6,562 bases of DNA from LMEP-6097 sp049314535 (GTDB lineage: Bacteria; Cyanobacteriota; Vampirovibrionia; LMEP-6097), in contig JBMOEX010000102.1 in the NCBI GenBank assembly GCA_049314535.1, positions 1 through 6,562 of the forward strand, read 5' to 3'. Numbering within the stretch: the first letter of the stretch is position 1; each line of letters opens with the position of its first letter. The notes beneath the pieces were generated by a model. It saw only the letters and a list, made by a program, of their open reading frames with translations, did no database searches and was not told where the DNA came from. The translations under genes were made by a program, and so were the position numbers. Of this stretch, positions 1-5,505 are shown piece by piece.

Positions 1-4
1 AAAA

Positions 5-81
5 TGGCGGAGACGAAGGGACTTGAACCCTCGACCCCCTGCGTGACAGACAGGTGCTCTAACCAACTGAGCTACGCCTCC
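5..81 (-). tRNA. tRNA-Asp (anticodon GUC), complete with encoded CCA
   Basis: Read on the minus strand, this folds into a full cloverleaf. The acceptor stem is GGAGGCG/CGTCTCC (7 bp with one G-U). The D arm is GCTC...GAGC around AGTTGGTTA. The anticodon stem CCTGT/GCAGG encloses loop CTGTCAC, which places GTC at the anticodon. The variable loop has 5 nt, and the T arm GAGGG/CCCTT carries loop TTCAAGT. The discriminator base is G (position 8), the known identity base for aspartyl-tRNA synthetase, which supports tRNA-Asp. The 3' CCA is encoded (positions 5-7). A short T-run starts just after it at the window edge. The gene is transcribed divergently from the exported-protein gene at 180. Confidence 0.97.
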
Positions 82-97
82 GCGAGTCGACTTTTTA

Positions 98-129
98 AAG
101 AGAGATCACCTCTTACGCATCCAATGCGT
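98..129. repeat. Two adjacent short inverted repeats in the tRNA leader/upstream region
   Basis: ACGCAT (115-120) and ATGCGT (124-129) form a perfect 6-bp inverted repeat around CCA. Directly beside it, AAGAG (98-102) and CTCTT (110-114) form a 5-bp stem with a 7-nt loop. Both would lie in the 5' leader of pre-tRNA-Asp on the minus strand, or upstream of the exported-protein gene on the plus strand. Neither has a strong T-run in the direction that would make it a terminator. Function is unknown. Confidence 0.4.
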
Positions 130-135
130 TTAAAA

Positions 136-144
136 ATCCTAGCA
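136..144 (-). promoter_or_regulatory. Candidate extended -10 promoter element for tRNA-Asp
   Basis: On the minus strand the sequence TGCTAGGAT is an extended -10 (TG, one base, TAGGAT). A TTGGCA hexamer resembling a -35 lies upstream at 162-167, but the spacing is poor: 20 nt to TAGGAT, or 15 nt to the overlapping TATGCT. Initiation about 7 nt downstream, near 129, would give a pre-tRNA leader of roughly 48 nt that includes the inverted repeats at 98-129. This is motif matching only. Confidence 0.35.
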
Positions 145-179
145 TAAAAAATCTAAATTCGTGCCAAGATTAGACTAGC

Positions 180-1301
180 TTGCGAATCAATTTCACAAAT
201 AATTTAAGATTCCTTTCTTTGCTTCTATTATTACAGGGCTTATCTTTTAATGATCTAAATGCTCAGCCCATTGGAGTCTTACATTCTGCCTCAAAACTGA
301 CTGAGAGCGGAGCTTATCTGCAAGGATCTTCTGTATTAAAAGGCTATATCTCAGTTGAAGAAGAATTTAAGCTTGAAGATGAACCCCTGCATCTAATTAG
401 TGTCGAGAGCTTTGATCCGCGTTTAATTTTAAATGGTGATAGCCTGATTTTCAAAATTACGCCTGAAGTGGGAGAGATTTTTAAAATACCAGCGAGCAGC
501 TACCTAAAAGCTTCAGTAGAAGGTGACTCCCTGGATAATAAAAATTTTCTTTTTAGAATTACAGAACTCATTTCTGAAAATGGTTCTAGCACGGCAGCTT
601 CAGGGCTTTTTAAAATAGACACTGAAGAGCAAGATAAAAGCTTGGAAGATAAAATCAGTGAAGATACTTTTCTCAGAGCTGGCTCAAATGTGGTTCTCGG
701 CAGCTTAAGCGGCACTTTAAAAACTTTAAAATATGGTGGCTTACCACTAATTATGCTCACTAATGGTTTCTCAGTGGTAGCTGGAGCTGGGCTAGGAGCT
801 GTTTCAGGGATAGTCAATTCTTTTGTAGCTCCTCCGCAGCCATTTTATTCAGAACCAAGTGATTCACAACTTAAGGTGAAATTTATTGAACCGATCAAAA
901 CTGATCTCTATTCTTTTGGAGAGTCGACTGCTCTGCAAGCAGAGCCTGTGCTTGCTCACGATATTAATCTTGAAGTTAAGGTTACTCAGTCAAAGAAGTT
1001 TTATTCTTATAATTTTGGGGATTCGATATTTTTAGAATTAGAAATAGAAAATGCTTCCGAGAGAGACTTCGACTTGCAGGATTTCATTTTAGTGAATAGA
1101 ACGAGCTCTCAAGAATTTTTACCAAATCCATTTTTATTTAATTTCAATTCTGAAGAACTATCTAAGATTAACACTGATACAACTCGTACCCTAAAACTCT
1201 GTTATTCACTCGGCAAATTCTCTAATTTAGATAATTATAATTTAAGAATTTTAGATCCTGTAACCGCAAAGCATTTATATTATGTGCCGATACAGATTTA
1301 A
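180..1301 (+). CDS. Uncharacterised exported protein with glycine-rich hydrophobic core and C-terminal Ig-like beta domain
   Basis: I do not recognise this 373-residue protein. The TTG start is the only one that includes a complete signal peptide, and an in-frame TAG lies at 171-173. Residues 1-29 have basic residues, a leucine-rich core (FLSLLLLLQGL) and a likely signal peptidase I site after LNAQ. There is no lipobox cysteine, so it is probably periplasmic or surface-located rather than a lipoprotein. Residues about 45-145 look beta-rich (SSVLKGYI, then LFRITELISENG). Residues 146-165 are charged. Residues 167-217 are hydrophobic and rich in Gly, Ser and Ala, including VVAGAGLGAVSGIV, possibly a membrane hairpin. 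KVKFIEPIKTDLY (232-244) follows, then a domain at 258-373 resembling an extracytoplasmic Ig-like fold (LEVKV..., IFLELEIENAS). The barrel, glycine-rich insert and second beta segment are loosely reminiscent of TrbI/VirB10-like layouts, but that is weak inference. It is monocistronic, lying 88 bp before efp. No Shine-Dalgarno sequence is visible. Confidence 0.8.
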   Translation: MRINFTNNLRFLSLLLLLQGLSFNDLNAQPIGVLHSASKLTESGAYLQGSSVLKGYISVEEEFKLEDEPLHLISVESFDPRLILNGDSLIFKITPEVGEIFKIPASSYLKASVEGDSLDNKNFLFRITELISENGSSTAASGLFKIDTEEQDKSLEDKISEDTFLRAGSNVVLGSLSGTLKTLKYGGLPLIMLTNGFSVVAGAGLGAVSGIVNSFVAPPQPFYSEPSDSQLKVKFIEPIKTDLYSFGESTALQAEPVLAHDINLEVKVTQSKKFYSYNFGDSIFLELEIENASERDFDLQDFILVNRTSSQEFLPNPFLFNFNSEELSKINTDTTRTLKLCYSLGKFSNLDNYNLRILDPVTAKHLYYVPIQI

Positions 1302-1342
1302 AAAGACTAAAGCATATCAAAATTTTTTTAATAATTTAGTTT

Positions 1343-1364
1343 TAAGGTTTTAGAAACCTCCTTA
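1343..1364. repeat. Overlapping inverted repeats upstream of efp, possible operator
   Basis: Two mutually exclusive pairings share this stretch. AGGTTT (1345-1350) pairs with AAACCT (1354-1359) around TAG. TAAGG (1343-1347) pairs with CCTTA (1360-1364). The position is about where a -35 element would sit relative to the -10 at 1373-1378, which is typical for a repressor or activator site. There is no T-run after it, so a terminator for the preceding gene is unlikely. Chance occurrence in AT-rich DNA remains possible. Confidence 0.3.
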
Positions 1365-1369
1365 TAAAG

Positions 1370-1378
1370 TGTTAGAAT
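1370..1378 (+). promoter_or_regulatory. Candidate extended -10 promoter for the efp-accB-rnc-argB operon
   Basis: TGTTAGAAT matches the extended -10 pattern (TG, one base, then TAGAAT). It ends 11 nt before the efp ATG at 1390. Initiation 6-8 nt downstream would leave a leader of only about 4-6 nt, so efp may be effectively leaderless. No good -35 hexamer is present at 16-18 nt spacing, which is tolerated by extended -10 promoters. This is the only promoter-like site seen ahead of the four-gene cluster. Confidence 0.45.
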
Positions 1379-1389
1379 AACTCTAGTTT

Positions 1390-1956
1390 ATGTACACACC
1401 TACTGATTTCAAAAATGGCTTAACCCTAGAATGGAAGGGGAATTTATACCAAGTCGTGGAGTTCCTTCACGTTAAACCAGGCAAGGGAGCAGCTTTCGTT
1501 AGAACTAAATTTAGAAATTTAACGACTAAGAAAATTTTAGAAGAATCTTTCAGAATGAATGAGCAGTTTAAACCAGCTCACGTAGAAAGAAAAGAAATGC
1601 AGTACCTTTATCAGAGTGGTGATAACTATGCTTTTATGGATATGAAGTCCTATGAACAAGTTGAGTTATCTAAAAATGATTTAGGTGATAACGTTACAGA
1701 TTTCTTAAAAGAAGAAATGGTCTGCTCGATTATGTCTTGTGATGGAAAAGTCTTAAGTGCAGAGTTACCTAATTCTATTGAGCTAGTCGTCCAAGATACA
1801 GCACCTAATGAAAAAGGAAATACTTCCTCTGGTGGCTCTAAACCAGCAGTTCTTGAAACTGGGGCTACTATTGATATACCTTTCTTTGTTAATATCGGGG
1901 ATAAAATTCGCTTAAATCCTCAGACTAGAGAATATCAAGATAGGGTCAAAGCATAA
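1390..1956 (+). CDS. efp: Translation elongation factor P
   Basis: EF-P binds ribosomes stalled on consecutive prolines and promotes peptide-bond formation in the cytoplasm. The 188-residue length is typical. The KOW-like domain I (about 1-64) contains LHVKPGKGAAFVR, with Lys32 at the loop tip that reaches the peptidyl-transferase centre. Domain II spans about 65-127 (MQYLYQSGDNYAFMDM). The C-terminal OB domain (about 128-188) carries the family signature KPAVLETGATIDIPFFVNIGDKIR. The run EFLHVKPGKGAAFVRTK is very like cyanobacterial EF-P. Lys at position 32 argues against the Arg-rhamnosylated EarP type; whether it is modified cannot be told because no modifying enzyme is in view. The ATG is the natural family start. 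No Shine-Dalgarno sequence precedes it. It is first in a four-gene cluster, and its TAA overlaps the accB ATG as TAATG. Confidence 0.97.
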   Translation: MYTPTDFKNGLTLEWKGNLYQVVEFLHVKPGKGAAFVRTKFRNLTTKKILEESFRMNEQFKPAHVERKEMQYLYQSGDNYAFMDMKSYEQVELSKNDLGDNVTDFLKEEMVCSIMSCDGKVLSAELPNSIELVVQDTAPNEKGNTSSGGSKPAVLETGATIDIPFFVNIGDKIRLNPQTREYQDRVKA

Positions 1957-2456
1957 TGAAAACTATTGAGAAGGCAGAAAAAAATATGAGTAATATAGAA
2001 GTTCCTTTAACAGCTATAAATCAGCTAGCTGAGATTCTTAAAAATCAAGAATTAAGTGAGATAGAGCTTGAGTTTGAAGGACAGTACCGCATTAAGGTGA
2101 AAAAAGAAATTACTGGAACTGTGTTTAGCAGTGTATCTGCACCAGCAGTGCACTCCACCGCAAGTACTGTTTCTGAAACCGCTTCGGCAAAAGCTGCTGC
2201 ACCAAACAAAAACCTTTTTGAAGTAAAATCACCAATGGTTGGTACCTACTATGCTTCTCCATCTCCCGATGCTGATGCATTTATAAAAGTCGGAGATAGA
2301 GTTAAGAAGGGTGATACCCTCTGTATTATCGAAGCTATGAAGCTGATGAATGAGCTTCCTTCCGAAGTTTCAGGGATAGTGAAAGAGATTACAGTAGATA
2401 ATTCTCAAGCTATATCTTTTGGTGAAGTGATTATTAAAATCGAAAAAGATGCCTAA
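1956..2456 (+). CDS. accB: Biotin carboxyl carrier protein of acetyl-CoA carboxylase (AccB/BCCP)
   Basis: AccB carries carboxybiotin between biotin carboxylase (AccC) and the carboxyltransferase (AccA/AccD) in the first committed step of fatty-acid synthesis. The N-terminal helical part (about 14-50, INQLAEILKNQELSEIELE) is followed by an Ala/Ser/Thr-rich flexible linker (about 56-83). The C-terminal biotinyl domain (88-166) contains EAMKLMNEL, whose Lys129 (codon 2340-2342) is the biotinylation site. SPSPDAD (101-107) forms the thumb seen in true AccB proteins. Length is 166 residues from the ATG overlapping the efp stop. An internal ATG at 1986 (MSNIEVPL) would give 156 residues and matches usual AccB N-termini, so the true start is open. 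TAATG coupling favours the upstream ATG. accC is not adjacent. Confidence 0.96.
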   Translation: MKTIEKAEKNMSNIEVPLTAINQLAEILKNQELSEIELEFEGQYRIKVKKEITGTVFSSVSAPAVHSTASTVSETASAKAAAPNKNLFEVKSPMVGTYYASPSPDADAFIKVGDRVKKGDTLCIIEAMKLMNELPSEVSGIVKEITVDNSQAISFGEVIIKIEKDA

Positions 2457-3135
2457 GCAGGTTTTTTCTTTAACTTCTTTCTTAAATCAGTTAAATCTAC
2501 CATCTAATAAGCTTTTAGAGCAGGCCTTGACTCATAAATCCTGTTCTAAAGATGATCCCAGCATTCTAAATAATGAAAGATTAGAATTTCTCGGTGATGC
2601 TGTCTTAAAGCTAGTCTTCAGTGAATACCTATCTGATAATTTCCCAGACGAGGATGAAGGAAATTTATCTAAATTCAGAGCAAGATTAATTTCTGATGAT
2701 TTACTAGCAGAGCTTGCCTTGGAAATGGGCTTAGGAAAACTTTTACGCATCGGTAGAATGTTAAAAGGACAAAAGATACTACCTGATTCTATTTATGGAA
2801 ATGCCTTAGAAGCCTTAATCGCTGTTATTTATAAAGAAACTGGTTATGACAAGGCTCGTGAATTTATTTTAAGTGCATGGAGCAATCATATTGAAAGAGC
2901 TATCACTGAATCCATCGCTCATAACTACAAAGCCTTATTAATAGAGAAAATCCAAGCTAAATACTCTAAAGCACCAGTCTTTGAAACAGTTAACACTAGC
3001 GGAGATGCTCACGAAAGGAGTTTTGAAATAGCTGTATTCTTTGATGGAGAAGAACTAAGTAGAGGCTCTGGTAAATCTAAAAAAGAAGCTGGACAAAACG
3101 CGGCCAAAGCTGCTTTAGACAGGTTATCATTTTAA
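2449..3135 (+). CDS. rnc: Ribonuclease III
   Basis: RNase III is a homodimeric, Mg-dependent endonuclease that cleaves double-stranded RNA, including rRNA precursors, and turns over structured mRNAs. The 228-residue length is normal. The nuclease domain (about 8-150) has the signature NERLEFLGDAVL with Glu43, Glu46 and Asp50. The second catalytic patch reads YGNALEALIAVIY, with Glu121 conserved but Asn118 where the E. coli enzyme has Asp114, a metal-coordinating residue. The double-stranded RNA-binding domain spans about 157-226 and includes GSGKSKKEAGQNAAKAAL. The ATG lies inside the 3' end of accB (8-nt overlap, +1 frame), which suggests translational coupling; no clear Shine-Dalgarno sequence is present. 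argB follows after 3 nt. The fold and domains look intact, so I expect a functional enzyme despite the substitution. Confidence 0.96.
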   Translation: MPKQVFSLTSFLNQLNLPSNKLLEQALTHKSCSKDDPSILNNERLEFLGDAVLKLVFSEYLSDNFPDEDEGNLSKFRARLISDDLLAELALEMGLGKLLRIGRMLKGQKILPDSIYGNALEALIAVIYKETGYDKAREFILSAWSNHIERAITESIAHNYKALLIEKIQAKYSKAPVFETVNTSGDAHERSFEIAVFFDGEELSRGSGKSKKEAGQNAAKAALDRLSF

Positions 3136-3138
3136 GTC

Positions 3139-4002
3139 ATGCCCGACTATGCTAACACCGACAGAGTAAAAATTCTTGCTGAGGCTCTACCCTATATTCA
3201 GAAATTTCACTCTAAGATATTTGTGATTAAATATGGCGGCTCAGCACTAACTAACCCAGATATAGAAAAGAGTACTATCAAAGATTTAGTACTTTTAAAT
3301 AGTGTCGGGATAAAAGTCGTTCTAACTCATGGTGGCGGCCCTGAAATCAATCAGATGCTTACTAAAATCGGTAAAGAAATTAAATTTGAGAATGGGCTCA
3401 GATACACTGATGCAGAGACTATGGAAATAGTCGAAATGGTTTTACACGGTAAGGTACAGAGGCGTATAGTAAGTTCTATTAACTGTGCGGGGGCAAGAGC
3501 CATAGGACTTTCTGGGCGTGATGGCAGAATCATGGTAGCAGAACGAGATTCGCGTATCGCTGAAGGTAACATGGTAGGTGAGATAAAAACTACTAATCTT
3601 GCACTCATTCATGAGGTTTTTAAATTAGGCTTAATTCCAGTCATCAGCTCTATTGCACCAAATGAAGCTGGCGAGGCTTTTAATATCAATGCTGATACTA
3701 TGGCAGCAGAACTTGCAATAGGTCTTCAGGCGGATAAATTAATTCTTATGACAGATATACAGGGTATACTTGCAGATAAAAATGATCCTCTATCTTTAAT
3801 AAAAGAAATGAATCTAGAAACAGCTAAGGACTTAGAGTCTAAGGGAATTATTCAAGGCGGCATGATTCCTAAAACTGACTGCTGCATTAAGGCTATAGAG
3901 CATGGAGTTAAAGAGGCGATTATTCTGAATGGATTGAAAGAGCATAGTTTGCTTTTAGAGACCTTTACTAATGAGGGATCTGGGACTTTGATTAAAAATT
4001 GA
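3139..4002 (+). CDS. argB: Acetylglutamate kinase, arginine-inhibited (hexameric) type
   Basis: ArgB phosphorylates N-acetyl-L-glutamate with ATP, the second step of the cyclic or linear acetylated route to ornithine and arginine. The 287-residue amino acid kinase fold shows KYGGSA (Lys31), THGGGPEIN (63-71), GLRYTDAETMEIVEMVL (86-102), NINADTMAAELA (182-193, with Asp186) and GGMIPK (Lys245), covering ATP and substrate contacts. The extra N-terminal helix (about 6-24, ALPYIQKF) and the C-terminal HSLLLETFTNEGSGTLI are features of hexameric, arginine-feedback-inhibited enzymes and are absent from the shorter E. coli protein. In cyanobacteria this type is also a target of the PII protein; whether that applies here is inference. 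It is last in the cluster, 3 nt after rnc, and its stop is one base from the convergent dciA stop. Confidence 0.96.
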   Translation: MPDYANTDRVKILAEALPYIQKFHSKIFVIKYGGSALTNPDIEKSTIKDLVLLNSVGIKVVLTHGGGPEINQMLTKIGKEIKFENGLRYTDAETMEIVEMVLHGKVQRRIVSSINCAGARAIGLSGRDGRIMVAERDSRIAEGNMVGEIKTTNLALIHEVFKLGLIPVISSIAPNEAGEAFNINADTMAAELAIGLQADKLILMTDIQGILADKNDPLSLIKEMNLETAKDLESKGIIQGGMIPKTDCCIKAIEHGVKEAIILNGLKEHSLLLETFTNEGSGTLIKN

Positions 4003-4017
4003 GTTATCTCAACTCAA
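3994..4017 (-). terminator. Candidate intrinsic terminator of the recF-dciA unit
   Basis: On the minus strand TTGAGTT, loop GAGAT and AACTCAA form a perfect 7-bp stem (4017 to 3999), followed at once by TTTTT (3998-3994). The stem is AT-rich (3 G-C pairs), so it would be weak. The hairpin contains the dciA TAA and overlaps the argB TGA and last codons. On the plus strand the same stem is followed by AAAAA, so it does not look like a terminator for argB. A further CTTTG/CAAAG pair (3986-3990 and 4022-4026) flanks it. Confidence 0.5.
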
Positions 4018-4354
4018 AAACCAAAGCTTTAACTTCTTTTATATAATCTTGCGCGAAATCCTTACGCCCGTGCATATCACTATTAGCGGAACTAATAGCT
4101 TGATTTAAAAGATTCAGTAACTCTGTTTTACGAAACTGTAATTCATTTGCTAGAGCAGAGTGTTTCACCCCAACTATTAATTTCATATCTTTAGTCACTC
4201 TATGAGCGAATGTTCTCTTCTTAATGGAATCTGGCATTTCTAATTCTTGCCAAAGCTGAAAAATAGAATAATGTCTCTGCTTATCAATATTGCGCGCAAC
4301 ACTATCAAAAAGTTTTTTAATCGGTAAAAGGTCTTCTTGTTTAGCTCTTTGCAT
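4004..4354 (-). CDS. dciA: DciA-like protein (DUF721), DnaB helicase-associated replication factor
   Basis: This 116-residue protein resembles the DUF721/DciA family, the ancestral factor that helps load the replicative helicase DnaB in bacteria lacking DnaC or DnaI. The family-like core is at about 31-85: IFQLWQELEM, then a beta segment KLIVGVKHSALANEL, then helix RKTELLNLLNQ, where the family usually has conserved Trp, Leu and Glu-Leu positions. The C-terminus (IKEVKALVFELR) matches the final beta strand that often ends these proteins. It is short and lacks a long extra domain. Its ATG lies within the recF 3' end (14-nt overlap), so the two are probably co-translated, and recF-dciA adjacency supports the call. 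No strong Shine-Dalgarno sequence is visible. The family is divergent, so the assignment rests on the core pattern plus context. Confidence 0.8.
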   Translation of the reverse strand: MQRAKQEDLLPIKKLFDSVARNIDKQRHYSIFQLWQELEMPDSIKKRTFAHRVTKDMKLIVGVKHSALANELQFRKTELLNLLNQAISSANSDMHGRKDFAQDYIKEVKALVFELR

Positions 4355-5450
4355 ATTCGACTAAGGCTCCGGCTTTAATATTTATAATTTGAGCATTTCC
4401 GCTCCATTTTTGCAAATGCTTACCCAAATGGGTCGTAGTAATTATGACCTGTGTATCATCTGAAATAGCTTCTAGTAAATGATCTTGCCTTGCTTCATCT
4501 AATTCCGCGAGGACATCATCTAATAGAAGAATAGGCTGCAAGCTGTGTTCCTCTTTCAGTAATTCTATTTCCGTAAGCTTAACTGCTAGCACTATACTTC
4601 TCTTTTCTCCTTGGCTTGCAAAATCACTAGCTAACTGTTCTTTAAGCATAAAATTAATATCATCTCGCTGCGGTCCATGACTAGTACAGGCTCTAATGAA
4701 ATCTAATTTATGATCTGCTTTTAAATCTTCAGGGCTTAGCATTTTACCTAAGTATTCTAATCTTAAAGAAAGTGCCTCCCCTGCGATATCTTGGTAATAT
4801 TTTTCTACCAAAGGGCTAATTTTAATGACTAGTTCATGTCTATATTTAGTAAGCTCATTTGCCGCATTTATAAATAATTCATCCCAGATAGAGAGCTGTT
4901 CTTGGAAAGCTAATGGTAGATTATTATAAAAAAAATCTTTCTCGATACATGACTTAATGAAGCTATTACGCTGACTTAAAGCTTTTTCAAATTTAGTTAA
5001 TATCTCACCATAAGGTAAATAAAGCTGTTCCAAGATAGTATCTAGCCAATCCCTACGAGAGCTCGGGCTGCCAGAGACTATATTCAAATCATCTACCATA
5101 AAGGATACAGAATAAAGCTTATGATGAATATCTTTAGGCTTCATATTAACTTCATTAATTTTCAGAGTCCTTCTGCCAGAACGTCTTATCATCATCGCTA
5201 TATTTAAATCATTAGCATTTTCACGTAGAATCTTAGCGTGTATAACAGCATTTTCAGCATTGAAATTGACGAGCTGAGCATCTTTAGCAGCTCTTTTGGA
5301 TTTACCCGTACTGAATATCTGCACCACTTCTAATAAATTAGTTTTACCTTGCGAATTATCACCAAGAATAATAAGCTTAGGGCGCTCAATATTTAAAAAG
5401 AGTTCCTGGTAATTTCTAAAATTTAATAAATTTATGGTTTTCAAGAACAT
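4341..5450 (-). CDS. recF: DNA replication and repair protein RecF
   Basis: RecF is an SMC/ABC-like ATPase that binds DNA and, with RecO and RecR, helps load RecA onto single-stranded gaps. The 369-residue length is typical. The N-terminal MFLKTINLLNFRNY is followed by Walker A GDNSQGKTN (30-38). The RecF-typical block VDDLNIVSGSPSSRRDWLD lies at 119-137. SHGPQRDD (258-264 region) corresponds to the usual GPHRDD. The ABC signature SQGEKRSIVLAVK is at 279-291, Walker B ILLLDDVLAELD at 307-318, and TTTH at 338-341 closes the ATPase core. All key ATPase motifs are intact. The ATG at 5450 is the natural start, with no Shine-Dalgarno sequence upstream. The gene is divergent from lptD and overlaps dciA by 14 nt. 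In many bacteria recF sits by dnaA-dnaN; here it does not within this window. Confidence 0.96.
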   Translation of the reverse strand: MFLKTINLLNFRNYQELFLNIERPKLIILGDNSQGKTNLLEVVQIFSTGKSKRAAKDAQLVNFNAENAVIHAKILRENANDLNIAMMIRRSGRRTLKINEVNMKPKDIHHKLYSVSFMVDDLNIVSGSPSSRRDWLDTILEQLYLPYGEILTKFEKALSQRNSFIKSCIEKDFFYNNLPLAFQEQLSIWDELFINAANELTKYRHELVIKISPLVEKYYQDIAGEALSLRLEYLGKMLSPEDLKADHKLDFIRACTSHGPQRDDINFMLKEQLASDFASQGEKRSIVLAVKLTEIELLKEEHSLQPILLLDDVLAELDEARQDHLLEAISDDTQVIITTTHLGKHLQKWSGNAQIINIKAGALVEYAKS

Positions 5451-5476
5451 AGGATTGAAAGGTCTAGAATTTTATA

Positions 5477-5482
5477 AGTATA
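5477..5482 (-). promoter_or_regulatory. Candidate -10 element for recF-dciA
   Basis: The minus strand reads TATACT, a good -10 hexamer, 26 bp upstream of the recF ATG. It predicts a leader of about 20 nt. The expected -35 position (around 5500) reads ATCATA, a poor match. It lies back to back with the lptD promoter candidate. Confidence 0.35.
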
Positions 5483-5494
5483 GCGGGATTTTTT

Positions 5495-5505
5495 TGGTAT
5501 ATGAT
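5495..5505 (+). promoter_or_regulatory. Candidate promoter element for lptD
   Basis: TGGTATATGAT holds two overlapping options: extended -10 TGG-TATATG, or the hexamer TATGAT at 5500-5505. It ends 11 nt before the GTG at 5517, so the leader would be only a few bases. The -35 region is unconvincing. The same 11-nt spacing is seen upstream of efp. Confidence 0.4.

Noticed and set aside
85..92. Palindrome AGTCGACT near the tRNA 5' end as an attachment or regulatory site
   Set aside because: A single 8-bp palindrome is expected by chance. No partial tRNA duplication, integrase gene or direct repeat is present to suggest integration.
175..178. CTAG just upstream of several starts (175-178, 1383-1386, 5464-5467, 5510-5513) as a shared regulatory motif
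   Set aside because: CTAG is also frequent inside the genes here (for example near 588, 1426, 2021, 2996, 4626 and 6240), so its presence upstream is not distinctive.
500..817. 105-codon open frame on the minus strand inside the exported-protein gene
   Set aside because: It lies wholly within a gene with a clear signal peptide. Its Ser/Pro-rich translation shows no domain, so it is a shadow frame.
1302..1342. T-run at 1323-1329 after the exported-protein gene as an intrinsic terminator
   Set aside because: No G-C-containing hairpin precedes the run. The only pairing, ACTAAA with TTTAGT, is AT-only apart from one pair and encloses the T-run instead of preceding it.
2532..2750. 72-codon open frame on the minus strand inside rnc
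   Set aside because: It is opposite the highly conserved RNase III signature, low in complexity and has no recognisable motif.
3351..3608. 85-codon open frame on the minus strand inside argB
   Set aside because: It is antisense to conserved kinase motifs and has no independent support.
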